A stretch of 64,000 bases of DNA from Streptomyces sp. Root431 (lineage in GTDB: Bacteria; Actinomycetota; Actinomycetes; Streptomycetales; Streptomycetaceae): assembly GCF_001426585.1 (NCBI RefSeq), contig NZ_LMEI01000011.1, positions 370,240-434,239 of the forward strand, read 5' to 3'. Positions 23,163-31,534 of this stretch are shown piece by piece. The stretch's first letter is position 1; each line of letters begins with the position of its first letter. A program made the position numbers and the translations under genes. The notes beneath the pieces are model-generated. The model did not search any database and had not been told where the DNA came from. It saw nothing but the letters and a program-made list of their open reading frames with translations.

Positions 23163-23467
23163 CGGCCGTGCCCGCCGGGCGCCGGCGGGGGGCCGACGAG
23201 CCCGTCGTCCGGCAGGTGACCGAGGAACTGGTCCTGGTCGAGGCCGGCGGCCACAAGGTGCTCGCCTCCGCCGTCTGCCCCCACCGAGGGGGCCGGCTCA
23301 AGTACGGCAGGGTCGACGGGGACAGGCTGCGCATCACCTGCCCCCTGCACCACACGACCTTCGATCTGGCGAGCGGCGAGCGGACCTCGGGCGCCGCGTG
23401 CGCCGCCCTCCGGGTCGTCGACGTGCTGCCCGACACGCAGGACGGCGCCCCCGGGGGCGCCCCGTGA
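23159..23467 (+). CDS. Rieske [2Fe-2S] ferredoxin-like protein (102 aa)
   Basis: A small soluble Rieske protein. It has the cluster boxes C-P-H (Cys40, His42) and C-P-L-H (Cys61, His64), separated by 18 residues as in Rieske ferredoxins of the BphF/NirD type, followed by FDLASGE. It starts ATG at 23159 overlapping the rohS stop (ATGA), and its own TGA overlaps the permease GTG. With the flavin reductase at 24972 it could form an NAD(P)H-flavin-[2Fe-2S]-Rieske chain re-reducing the RohS di-iron centre. That electron route is inference from co-location. Confidence 0.88.
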   Translation: MTAVPAGRRRGADEPVVRQVTEELVLVEAGGHKVLASAVCPHRGGRLKYGRVDGDRLRITCPLHHTTFDLASGERTSGAACAALRVVDVLPDTQDGAPGGAP

Positions 23468-24981
23468 CCACCACACCGACCGGGGCGGCGTCGATCGTGA
23501 CGCCGCCCCGTGCGGCGGTCGGGCACGACGGCATCGCGCCCGTGCCCGAGGCCGAACGGACCTCCTCCCCCGCCGACTTCGGCTGGATCTGGCCCTCCGC
23601 GCAGTTCTCCTTCGGCACCGTCGTGCTCGGCGCGCTGCCCGTGGTCTTCGGCCTCGGCTGGTGGGCCTCGGCGAGCGCGATCGCCGTGGGCGTCGCCGTC
23701 GGTTCGCTGCTGCTCGCGCCCCTCGCCCGCTTCGGCGTCCGTACCGGCGCCAACGACCCCCTGGCCAGCGGGGCGCACTTCGGGGTGCGCGGCAGGATCG
23801 TCGGCAACGTCATCACGGTGGTGACGGCGCTCGGCTTCTTCGCGATCGCCGTCTGGACGGGCGGCACCGCCGTCATGGTCGCGGGCCACCGGCTGCTGTC
23901 GACCCCGACGGGACCGGGCGCGCTGACGGTCGCGATGGGCGTGACGGCGGCCGCGGTCGCGCTGGTCGCCGTACGCGGCCACGAGACGCTCGTCCGTACG
24001 TACCGGGTGACCGCGATCACCGGCGGGATCGTCCTGCTCGGGACCGTGCTCGTCCTCGCCCCGCGCTTCGACGCCGGATTCGCCGGTCACGCGGCGCAGC
24101 CCGGCGGGACGCTCGCGCTCGGCAGCGTCCTGCACACCTGGCTGCTCGCGGCCACCGCCGCCGCGGCGATGCCGCTGTCGTACGCCACCTTCCAGGGCGA
24201 CTACACCCGTTTCATGCCCTCCGGCACGTCCACCGGGCGGGTCGTCCGGGCCAGCGGGATCTCCATGTTCCTCAGCAGCCTCGCGGCGCTGCTCACCGGC
24301 GCGTACGTGACGACCCTCTTCCCCGTCCCGGACGTGCCGTGGCTCCAGGGCCTGACGGACGCGGTCCCCGGCTGGTTCGCGGTGGCGGTCGTGGTCTTCG
24401 GCTTCGCGGGCACCCTGCCGCAGGCCGGACTGTGCCTGTACGCGGCCGGGCTCTCCGCCAACTCGGTGTTCTGGCGGGCCTCGCGGGCCGGCGTCACCGC
24501 GGTCGTCGCGCTGCTCGCCGCGGCCGTGCTCTACGTCGGGGCGGTGGTCTACGACGCGATGGACGCGATGTCGGCGTTCGTGACGCTGCTCCTCACGGTC
24601 GTCGCGCCGTGGGCAGCGGTGCTCTCCGTCGGCTACGTGCTCCACCGCGGCCGGTACGACGCGGAGGCGCTGCGCACCTTCACCACCGGCGGGGGCGGGC
24701 GCTACTGGTACGCGCACGGGGTCAATCCGCGGGCCGCCGCGGCCTTCGCCGCCGGTTCGGCCGTCGGGCTCCTGTGGGTCAACAACCCCTTGTACACCGG
24801 CCCGTTGACGGGGCTGACGGACGGCGTCGACCTGAGCCTGCCGGCCTCCTTCGCGGTCGCCGCCGCGCTGTACGCGGCGCTGTGCCGCGTGTGGCCGGAG
24901 CCCCTGCTGCCACCGCACCTGCCGTCCTTCCCCGGACCGGGAAGGGCCGCCGCCCCGCCCCGAGGAGACACATGGCCATGA
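23464..24981 (+). CDS. NCS1 family purine/cytosine-type permease (505 aa)
   Basis: About twelve membrane segments with the NCS1 (CodB/FCY2-like) pattern: FGWIWPSAQFSFGTVVLGA (helix 1, with the substrate-site WxxxQ-type residues), VRTGANDPLASGAHFGVRG, VMVAGHRLL, a FQGDYTRFMP motif in the middle that is characteristic of cytosine permeases, and GTLPQAGLCLYAAGLS. GTG 23464 overlaps the Rieske stop (GTGA). In this operon it may move azomycin, 2-aminoimidazole or a competing nucleobase across the membrane. Imidazoles are nucleobase-sized, but the direction and ligand are unknown. Confidence 0.9.
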   Translation: MTTTPTGAASIVTPPRAAVGHDGIAPVPEAERTSSPADFGWIWPSAQFSFGTVVLGALPVVFGLGWWASASAIAVGVAVGSLLLAPLARFGVRTGANDPLASGAHFGVRGRIVGNVITVVTALGFFAIAVWTGGTAVMVAGHRLLSTPTGPGALTVAMGVTAAAVALVAVRGHETLVRTYRVTAITGGIVLLGTVLVLAPRFDAGFAGHAAQPGGTLALGSVLHTWLLAATAAAAMPLSYATFQGDYTRFMPSGTSTGRVVRASGISMFLSSLAALLTGAYVTTLFPVPDVPWLQGLTDAVPGWFAVAVVVFGFAGTLPQAGLCLYAAGLSANSVFWRASRAGVTAVVALLAAAVLYVGAVVYDAMDAMSAFVTLLLTVVAPWAAVLSVGYVLHRGRYDAEALRTFTTGGGGRYWYAHGVNPRAAAAFAAGSAVGLLWVNNPLYTGPLTGLTDGVDLSLPASFAVAAALYAALCRVWPEPLLPPHLPSFPGPGRAAAPPRGDTWP

Positions 24982-25898
24982 CGACGATTCGGCTCACGGT
25001 CCGGTCGGCCGTCCGGGAGGCCGAGGGCGTCCTCGGGCTGCTGCTCGCCGACCCCACGGGCGCCGCACTTCCCCCGTGGGAGCCCGGCGCTCATCTGGAG
25101 GTGACGCTGCCGTCCGGGACGGTCCGGCACTACTCGCTCTGCGGCGACCCGGCGGACCGGAGCACGTACCGGCTCGGGATCCTGCGCGAGCCCGCCGGCC
25201 GGGGCGGCTCCGAGGAGCTCCACACGGCGGTCGGCGAGGGCACGATCCTCGGGGTCCGGGGCCCGATCAACCGCTTCCCGCTCGTGCCGGCGGAGCGCCA
25301 TCTGTTCATCGCGGGCGGCATCGGCATCACCCCGCTCCTGCCGATGGTCCGCTCGCTCCCGCCGGGTACGTGGTCCCTGCTGTACGGGGGCCGGAGCCTC
25401 GCGGCGATGGCGTACCGCGACGAGCTCGCCGCGCTCCCCGGGGTCACGCTCGTCCCGCAGGACACGGCGGGGCTGCCCGACCTGGACGCCGTCCTCGCCG
25501 GGCTCGCCCCGGACACGGCCGTGTACTGCTGCGGTCCCGAAGGGCTGCTGCGGGCGGTGGAGGAGCGGTGGTCCGGGCCGCTGCACAGCGAGCGGTTCGG
25601 GGCGGGGTCCGCCGAGGTGACCGCGGCGGAGGGCGGCTTCGAGGTCGAGCTGCGGCGGACCGGGCGGGTTCTGCGCGTGAAGTCCGGGCGGAGCCTGCTC
25701 GACGCCGTGCGGGAGGTGGTGCCGGGTGTCGCGTACTCCTGTGAGGAGGGGTGGTGCGGCACCTGTGAGACGAAGGTGGTCGCGGGGACGCCCGAGCACC
25801 ACGACTCCGTCCTCGGCGAGGACGAGAAGGCGTCGGGGACCACGATGATGATCTGCGTGGGCCGCTCGTGCGGCCCGCGCCTCGTCCTGGACCTGTGA
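24972..25898 (+). CDS. PDR/VanB-type oxidoreductase, FNR-like plus C-terminal ferredoxin (308 aa)
   Basis: Domain order is flavin-binding barrel (residues 1-105, RHYSL at 52-56), NAD(P) domain (GGIGITPLL at 115-123, YCCGPEGLL at 185-193), then a plant-type [2Fe-2S] domain (Cys257, Cys262, Cys265 and Cys295 in CEEGWCGTC...C). This is the phthalate-dioxygenase-reductase layout, normally feeding Rieske oxygenases such as VanA. No such oxygenase is nearby, so the likely acceptor is the Rieske protein or RohS itself. ATG 24972 follows CGAGGAGAC and overlaps the permease by 10 bp; a second ATG at 24978 is possible. Confidence 0.9.
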   Translation: MAMTTIRLTVRSAVREAEGVLGLLLADPTGAALPPWEPGAHLEVTLPSGTVRHYSLCGDPADRSTYRLGILREPAGRGGSEELHTAVGEGTILGVRGPINRFPLVPAERHLFIAGGIGITPLLPMVRSLPPGTWSLLYGGRSLAAMAYRDELAALPGVTLVPQDTAGLPDLDAVLAGLAPDTAVYCCGPEGLLRAVEERWSGPLHSERFGAGSAEVTAAEGGFEVELRRTGRVLRVKSGRSLLDAVREVVPGVAYSCEEGWCGTCETKVVAGTPEHHDSVLGEDEKASGTTMMICVGRSCGPRLVLDL

Positions 25899-25901
25899 CG
25901 G

Positions 25902-25943
25902 ACGCGGCCCGCACCACCTTCGCCGGGTGGTGCGGGCCCGCGT
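25902..25943. terminator. Bidirectional hairpin terminator ending the azomycin-type operon
   Basis: An 11-bp perfect inner stem CCCGCACCACC / GGTGGTGCGGG with a 7-base loop is extended by ACGCGG/CCCGCGT (one bulge). It fills the gap between the convergent reductase and alcohol dehydrogenase genes, so it probably ends both transcripts. Confidence 0.75.
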
Positions 25944-25944
25944 G

Positions 25945-27027
25945 TCAGGGGAAGACGACCAGGGCCCGGCCGCCCTTGCCCGCGAGCATGTTGTCGAAGG
26001 CCGCCGGGATGCCCTCCAGGGTGATCCGCTCGGTGACGAGGGCTCCGAGGTCGAACCGGCCCGCCCTGATGTGCTCGGCGAGGACGGGCAGGTCCTCGGC
26101 CGGGTTCGAGTTGCCGTAGACGCAGCCGGCCAGGGTGCGGCCCCAGTGGAAGAGCTCCAGGGCGTGGAAGGTGACCTGCTGCTCCTTGCCGCCGATGCCG
26201 ACGACCGTGGTGCGGCCGCCGCGGCGGGTCGAGTCCCAGGCGGTCCTGATGGTGACGGCGCGGCCGACGCACTCGACGGCCACGTCGACGCCCTGCCCGC
26301 CCGTCAGCTTCCGGATGTCCTTCGCCGTCGTCTCGGAGGCGACGACGTACTCGGTGGCGCCCGCCGCCCTCGCCAGGGCCTCCTTCTCCGGGGAGACGTC
26401 GACCGCGACGATCGTGGACGCGCCCGCGATCCGGGCGGCCTGGAGCGTGGCGAGGCCGACCCCGCCGACACCGAACACCGCGACGGTCTCGCCCTCCCTG
26501 ACCCGCGCCGAGTGGTGGACCGCGCCCCAGCCGGTGAGGACGGCGCAGCCGAGCAGGGCGGCGTCGGTGAGCGGGATGCCGTCGGGGACCGGCAGGACGC
26601 AGTTCCCGGCGACGACCGTCTCCTCGGCGAAGGCGGCGACGTTGAGTCCGGGGTGGAGCTCGGTGCCGTCCTCGGTGCGGGCGTGGATGTTCGCCGAGCC
26701 GGCGAGGGCGTTCGCGCAGAGCCAGACCTCGCCGAGTGAGCAGGGGTGGCAGCTGCCGCAGGACGGCGCCCAGTTGAGGACGACGCCGTCGCCGGGGGCG
26801 ACGTGCGTGACGCCCTCGCCGACCGACACGACGGTGCCGGCGCCCTCGTGGCCGAGGACGGCCGGGACGGGCACGCGCATGGTGCCGTTGGACAGGGACA
26901 GGTCGGAGTGGCAGACCCCGGCGGCGGCGAGCCGGACCCTGACCTGGCCGGGGCCGGGCTCGGGGAGTTCGATGCCGGTGATCTCCAGGGGAGAGCCGAC
27001 GGCGGGCAGGACGGCGGCGCGGATCAC
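25945..27027 (-). CDS. Zinc-dependent alcohol dehydrogenase, MDR family (360 aa)
   Basis: Medium-chain dehydrogenase. The catalytic zinc site is GVCHSDLS and GHEGAGTV. The structural zinc loop is CGSCHPCSLGEVWLC. The cofactor site is VAVFGVGGVGLATLQAARIAGA, with Asp (IVAVDVS) indicating NAD preference. The closest shape is the class III/mycothiol-type alcohol dehydrogenases (length 360). It oxidises a primary alcohol to an aldehyde. The aldehyde dehydrogenase gene upstream on the same strand, with the MITE between them, would take the product on to an acid. Confidence 0.93.
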   Translation of the reverse strand: MIRAAVLPAVGSPLEITGIELPEPGPGQVRVRLAAAGVCHSDLSLSNGTMRVPVPAVLGHEGAGTVVSVGEGVTHVAPGDGVVLNWAPSCGSCHPCSLGEVWLCANALAGSANIHARTEDGTELHPGLNVAAFAEETVVAGNCVLPVPDGIPLTDAALLGCAVLTGWGAVHHSARVREGETVAVFGVGGVGLATLQAARIAGASTIVAVDVSPEKEALARAAGATEYVVASETTAKDIRKLTGGQGVDVAVECVGRAVTIRTAWDSTRRGGRTTVVGIGGKEQQVTFHALELFHWGRTLAGCVYGNSNPAEDLPVLAEHIRAGRFDLGALVTERITLEGIPAAFDNMLAGKGGRALVVFP

Positions 27028-27044
27028 GCGTCTCTCCTCGGTTC

Positions 27045-27180
27045 CTAGGGCCTGTCTGACAATTGGCGTCGGATCAGGCCGGGTCGTTCGGTGCGTGCGA
27101 TCGGCGTGCGGCCGGGACGCCCTCGTAGCGGAGCTACGTGGGCGGGCCGGACCCGGCGGGAATTGTCAGACAGGCCCTAG
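27045..27180. mobile_element. 136-bp MITE-like element with 20-bp perfect terminal inverted repeats
   Basis: Ends are CTAGGGCCTGTCTGACAATT and its exact complement (27045-27064 and 27161-27180). There is no open frame inside, only a small internal hairpin GTAGC-GGA-GCTAC. The CTAG at each end contains a TA, as expected for TA-duplicating IS630/Tc1-type transposons. Elements with this GGGCCTGTCTGACAATT terminus recur in Streptomyces genomes in my recollection. It sits between the alcohol and aldehyde dehydrogenase genes and may act as a terminator hairpin. The TAG stop of the aldehyde dehydrogenase lies inside its end. Confidence 0.88.
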
Positions 27181-28568
27181 AACTGCAGGGACTTGGTCTG
27201 GAGGTACTCGGCGAGGCCGTGCGCGCCGAGCTCCCGGCCGACGCCGGACTGCTTCCAGCCGCCGAAGGGCGCGAGCGGGTTGAACCGGCCGCCGTTGATG
27301 TCGACCTGGCCGGTCTCCATGCGGCGCGCGAAGGCGACGGCCTCCGCGGGCTCGCCCCAGACGGCTCCGGCGAGGCCGTACTCGGTGCCGTTGGCGATGG
27401 CGAGCGCGTCGGCCTCGTCCTCGTACCGGATGATCGAGACGACCGGGCCGAAGATCTCCTCGCGGGCGATGGTCATGTCCGGGGTGACGTCGGCGAAGAC
27501 GGTCGGGGAGACGTAGTAGCCGGTCTCGCGCGGGGCGTCGGGGCCGCCGGCGACGAGCCGGGCGCCCTCCTCGACGCCCTTCTCGATGTAGCCGCGGACG
27601 CGGTCCCGCTGCTTGGCGTTGACGAGGGGGCCGACGCGCTCGCCGGGGACGTACTTGGCGACGGCCTCGGCGGCGAGCGCCACCGCCTCCTCGTACCGCT
27701 CGGCGGGGACGAGCATCCGGGTCCAGGCGCTGCACGTCTGGCCGGAGTTGGACATGACGTTGGCGATGCCCACGGCGACGGCCTTGGGGAGGTCGGCGCT
27801 CGGCAGGATCACGTTGGCGGACTTGCCGCCGAGTTCGAGGGCGACCCGCTTGACGGCGCCGCCCGCGAGGGCGCCGATGCGGCGGCCGACGGCGGTGGAG
27901 CCGGTGAAGGAGACGAGGTCCACGTCCGGGTGTTCGGCGAGGGCCTGCCCGGCGACCGGGCCGAGGCCGGTGACCAGGTTGAAGACGCCGGCGGGCAGGC
28001 CCGACTCGTGCACGGCCTCGGCGAAGAGCTGTGCGGTGAGCGGGGTGTCCTCGGCGGGCTTGAGGACGGTCGTGCAGCCGGCGGCGAGCGCCGGGGCGAC
28101 CTTGGCGACGATCTGGTGGAGCGGGTAGTTCCAGGGGGTGATCGCGGCGACGACGCCGACCGGCTCGGCGTAGACGGTGGAGTTGCCGACCTTCTCCTCG
28201 AAGGAGTGGGTGGCGGCCAGTTCGGCGTACGTGCCGGCGACCGCGATCGGCAGGCCCGCGTGGACGGCGGCGGCGAGCTGCGGCGGGGCGCCCAGCTCGG
28301 CGGTGACGGTGGCGGCGATCTCCTCCGCGCGGGCGGCGAGCGCGTCGCGCAGGGCCGTGATGCGGGCGGCGCGCTCGGCGGGCGGCGTGGCGGCCCAGCC
28401 GGGGAGCGCGGCGCGGGCGGCGCGTACGGCGGCGTCGACGTCCTCGGCGGTGCCCGCCGGGACGTGGGCGATGACCTGCTCGTCCGCCGGGTTGATCACC
28501 GGGACGGTCTCCGTCGAGGCGGCGGGACGCCACTCCCCGCCGATGTACATCGCGTCGTGGGCCTTCAT
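27177..28568 (-). CDS. Aldehyde dehydrogenase family protein (463 aa)
   Basis: NAD(P)-dependent aldehyde dehydrogenase. The glutamate base is in ALELGGKSANVIL, the nucleophile in NSGQTCSAWTRML (NxGQxC), and the remaining landmarks include TPWNYPLHQIVAKVAPALAAGCTTVLKPAE, VSFTGSTAVGRR and EEIFGPVVSIIRY. The C-terminus is EYLQTKSLQF, with its stop codon TAG formed within the terminal repeat of the adjacent MITE. ATG 28568 has GAGGAGA. Long in-frame sequence upstream to 28946 is non-coding. An AACTA-N7-TAGTT palindrome lies 45 bp upstream, similar to the site at 12551-12567. Confidence 0.94.
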   Translation of the reverse strand: MKAHDAMYIGGEWRPAASTETVPVINPADEQVIAHVPAGTAEDVDAAVRAARAALPGWAATPPAERAARITALRDALAARAEEIAATVTAELGAPPQLAAAVHAGLPIAVAGTYAELAATHSFEEKVGNSTVYAEPVGVVAAITPWNYPLHQIVAKVAPALAAGCTTVLKPAEDTPLTAQLFAEAVHESGLPAGVFNLVTGLGPVAGQALAEHPDVDLVSFTGSTAVGRRIGALAGGAVKRVALELGGKSANVILPSADLPKAVAVGIANVMSNSGQTCSAWTRMLVPAERYEEAVALAAEAVAKYVPGERVGPLVNAKQRDRVRGYIEKGVEEGARLVAGGPDAPRETGYYVSPTVFADVTPDMTIAREEIFGPVVSIIRYEDEADALAIANGTEYGLAGAVWGEPAEAVAFARRMETGQVDINGGRFNPLAPFGGWKQSGVGRELGAHGLAEYLQTKSLQF

Positions 28569-28612
28569 CCGCTGTCTCCTCACGTTACCGACGGGTTCGC
28601 CGCTCCGACCCA

Positions 28613-28629
28613 AACTAGCGCTGTTAGTT
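28613..28629. promoter_or_regulatory. AACTA-N7-TAGTT palindrome upstream of aldehyde dehydrogenase
   Basis: AACTAGCGCTGTTAGTT, a perfect 5-bp-arm inverted repeat. It matches 13 of 17 bases with the complement of 12551-12567. It is a likely TetR operator. Confidence 0.6.
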
Positions 28630-28948
28630 TTCTGGCACCAGGGTCCGCGGAGTGCCCCCGGTCTCACTGCCGAACCGATCGTGCCGCCCCGGCGCCGGCC
28701 CTGTCCACGGACGCCCCGCACAGCCGTGCGGCCCCGGAACTGGCGGAAGCCTCCTTGCGCCGTGGCCGTGCCCCTCGGCCCGCTCGCGCCGGCACCCGTC
28801 GGACCTCCGGTAATTCCCCAGTAACGGCCCGGTCCTAGCGTCCCCGACCGAGCCCGCCCCACCTCCCCCAGGGCCTTCCCCCAGGTCCGTACGTACGGGG
28901 TGGCGGGGCGCCGGCTTCCCCCGTACCAGCGTTGGAGGAGCCCCACAC
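28630..28948. other. Non-coding divergent region, aldehyde dehydrogenase to subtilisin
   Basis: No convincing gene lies in these 319 bases. The second half, before the subtilisin gene, includes duplicated CCTCCCCCAGGG/CTTCCCCCAGG runs and the palindrome GTACGTAC near 28890. A GGAGG ribosome site just precedes the 28949 start. Promoter boxes could not be placed with confidence. Confidence 0.5.
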
Positions 28949-31534
28949 ATGCACCTGCCCCGCTCGCCGATCCGGCGCGGAACCACCGTCTGGGCCACGG
29001 CCGCCGCCACCCTGACGGCCCTGCTCGTGACCCCGGCCGTGGCCGCGGCGCCGGCGCCCTCCCCCCGGGCGGCCGTCGACCCCGGCGTCACCGCCGCCGT
29101 CGCCGCCGACGGTGAGGCGACCTTCTTCGTCGTCCTCGCCGACCGCGCCGACCTCTCCCGGGCCCGCTCGCAGCGCGGCCACGAGAAGAAGGCCCGCACC
29201 ACCTTCGACGCCCTGCGCGCCGAGGCCACCCGCAGCCAGCTCTCGCTGACGCGATTCCTCGACCGCGCCAAGGTCGGCTACGAGTCGTACTGGATCGCCA
29301 ACGCCGTCAAGGTCACCGGCGACAAGGCCCTGGTGGAGAAGCTGGCCGCCCGCCCCGACGTCGCCTCCCTCCGCCAGGAGCGGCACTACGCCCTCGACAC
29401 GGTCGAGCAGTCCTCCGCGACGGCCGCGCAGGCCTCCGCCACCGCCATGCAGTCCGCCGCGACCGCCGGGCAGTCCGCCGAGGAGGCGGTGACCCCGGAG
29501 TGGGGCGTCAAGGACATCGGGGCCGACCAGGTCTGGTCCCGGTACGACAACCGCGGCGAGGGCATCGTCGTCGCGAACATCGACTCGGGCGTGCAGTACG
29601 ACCACCCGGCCCTCAAGGGCAACTACCGGGGCAACCTGGGCAACGGCACCTTCAGCCACGACTACAACTGGTACGACCCGACCGGTCAGTGCACCGGCGG
29701 AGCGCCCTGCGACAACAACGGCCACGGCACCCACACCATGGGCACCATCGCCGGCGCGGGCGGCGTCGGCGTCGCCCCCGGCACCACGTGGATCGCCGCC
29801 AAGGGCTGCGAGGCCCGCAGCTGCTCGGACTCGTCGCTGCTGAAGTCGGGCCAGTGGATCCTGGCGCCGACCGACCACAACGGCGAGAACCCGCGCCCCG
29901 ACCTCGCCCCCGACATCGTCAACAACTCCTGGGGCGGCGGGAACACCACCTTCTACCAGGACATCATCCAGTCCTGGAACGCCGCGGGGATCTTCGAGGC
30001 CTTCGCGGCGGGCAACTCCGGCGACGGCACGAGCTGCTCCACCACCGAGGCCCCCGGCGCCCAGGCCCCGGCCTACGGCGTCGGCGCCTACGACGTCAAC
30101 GGGAAGATCGCCGGCTTCTCCGGCTTCGGCCCCTCCCTCGTCGACGGCTCGATGAAGCCCAACATCTCCGCCCCGGGCGTCGACGTCCGCTCCACCTGGC
30201 CGGGCGACACCTACCGCGCGATCTCCGGTACGTCGATGGCCACCCCGCACGTCGCCGGCGCCGTCGCCCTGCTCTGGTCCTCGGCCCCCTCCCTCATCGG
30301 GGACATCGACGGCACCCGCGCCGCCCTGAACGGCGCCGCCCGCGACGTCGACGACACCCACTGCGGCGGCACCGCGGCCGCCAACAACGTCTGGGGCGAA
30401 GGCAAGCTCGACATCCTCGCCGCCGTGGACCGCGCGCCGCACTCCGCGGCCACCGTCACCGGCACGGTCACCGACCGGGCGACCGGCTCCCCGCTCGCCG
30501 GGATCACCGTCACCGCCACCGCCGGCGAGGCCCGCCGCTCGGTGACGACGGACGCCACCGGCGCCTACCGGCTGACGCTCGCGGCCGGCACGTACTCCCT
30601 CACGGTCGGCGGCTACGGCTACCGGGACCTCGTCGAGGACGCGCTCACCGTCACCACCGGCCAGTCCCTCGCCCACGACCTCGGCCTGGCCGCCGTGCCC
30701 GCGCACGCCGTCACCGGCACCGTCCTGGACGTCAGCGGAAAGCCCCTGAAGGGCGCCACCGTCCGCTTCACGGACGCCCCCCTCGCCCCCGTCGTCACCG
30801 ACGCCGCCGGCGCGTTCCGCTTCCCGGCCGTCGCCGAGGGCTCGTTCACCCTCACCGCCGCCCCGGCGGCCCCCGCCCTCTGCAACGGCGCCTACAGCGC
30901 CGCGCTCACCGTCGACGCCGCGGAGACCGTGACCGCCGCCCTGCCCGCCCGTACCGACACCGCGGGCAACGCCTGCCTGCCCGCCGCGTACTCCTGGATC
31001 GGCGGCAGCGCCAAGGTCGCGCTCTCCGGAGACGAGAACGCGAAGACGATCGCCCTGCCGTTCCCCGTCACGTTCTACGGCGTCCCGTACAGCCAGGCGA
31101 GCGTCACCACCAACGGACTGGTGAACTTCCTGGCGCCGCGGCTCGGCGACTACAAGAACACCGCACTGCCCTCCCCGGGCCAGCCCAACGGCATCCTCGC
31201 CGCCTTCTGGGACGACCTGACCCTGGACTCCAAGTCGGCCGTGAAGACCGCCGTGAGCGGCACCGCCGGCCAGCGCCGGTTCGCGATCGTGTGGGAGAAC
31301 GCGGCCTTCGCCGCCGACACCGCGAAGCGCGTCACCTTCGAGGCCGTCTTCGAGGAGGCGACCGGCGCGGTCGTCCTCCAGTACCAGTCGATCGGCGCGA
31401 ACGCCCTGGAGACCGGCGGCGGCGCGACCGTCGGCATCGAGAACCAGGCCGGCACGGACGCCCTGCAGTACTCCTTCGACCAGGCGGTCCTCGTGGACCG
31501 TTCGGCCATCCGTATCTTCCCGAAGGCGGCGTGA
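28949..31534 (+). CDS. Secreted S8 (subtilisin-like) serine protease with C-terminal accessory domains (861 aa)
   Basis: Signal peptide (basic start, hydrophobic TAAATLTALLVTPAVAAA, cleavage near residue 34), an inhibitor-I9-like propeptide up to about 150, then the peptidase domain with Asp212 (NIDSGVQ), His259 (GHGTH), oxyanion Asn in NNSWGGG and Ser429 (GTSMATPHVAG). The region from about 500 to 670 holds two carboxypeptidase-regulatory-like beta domains (TGTVTDRATGSPLAGITV; TGTVLDVSGKPLKGATV). The last 190 residues form an FGVPYSQ/NGLVNF-type beta domain. It acts outside the cell. The stop overlaps the next start (TGATG), implying a functional pair. Confidence 0.93.
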   Translation: MHLPRSPIRRGTTVWATAAATLTALLVTPAVAAAPAPSPRAAVDPGVTAAVAADGEATFFVVLADRADLSRARSQRGHEKKARTTFDALRAEATRSQLSLTRFLDRAKVGYESYWIANAVKVTGDKALVEKLAARPDVASLRQERHYALDTVEQSSATAAQASATAMQSAATAGQSAEEAVTPEWGVKDIGADQVWSRYDNRGEGIVVANIDSGVQYDHPALKGNYRGNLGNGTFSHDYNWYDPTGQCTGGAPCDNNGHGTHTMGTIAGAGGVGVAPGTTWIAAKGCEARSCSDSSLLKSGQWILAPTDHNGENPRPDLAPDIVNNSWGGGNTTFYQDIIQSWNAAGIFEAFAAGNSGDGTSCSTTEAPGAQAPAYGVGAYDVNGKIAGFSGFGPSLVDGSMKPNISAPGVDVRSTWPGDTYRAISGTSMATPHVAGAVALLWSSAPSLIGDIDGTRAALNGAARDVDDTHCGGTAAANNVWGEGKLDILAAVDRAPHSAATVTGTVTDRATGSPLAGITVTATAGEARRSVTTDATGAYRLTLAAGTYSLTVGGYGYRDLVEDALTVTTGQSLAHDLGLAAVPAHAVTGTVLDVSGKPLKGATVRFTDAPLAPVVTDAAGAFRFPAVAEGSFTLTAAPAAPALCNGAYSAALTVDAAETVTAALPARTDTAGNACLPAAYSWIGGSAKVALSGDENAKTIALPFPVTFYGVPYSQASVTTNGLVNFLAPRLGDYKNTALPSPGQPNGILAAFWDDLTLDSKSAVKTAVSGTAGQRRFAIVWENAAFAADTAKRVTFEAVFEEATGAVVLQYQSIGANALETGGGATVGIENQAGTDALQYSFDQAVLVDRSAIRIFPKAA

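Noticed and set aside
24972..25898. Reductase as the partner of a VanA-like demethylase
   Set aside because: No Rieske oxygenase alpha subunit exists nearby. The only Rieske protein is the 102-residue ferredoxin.
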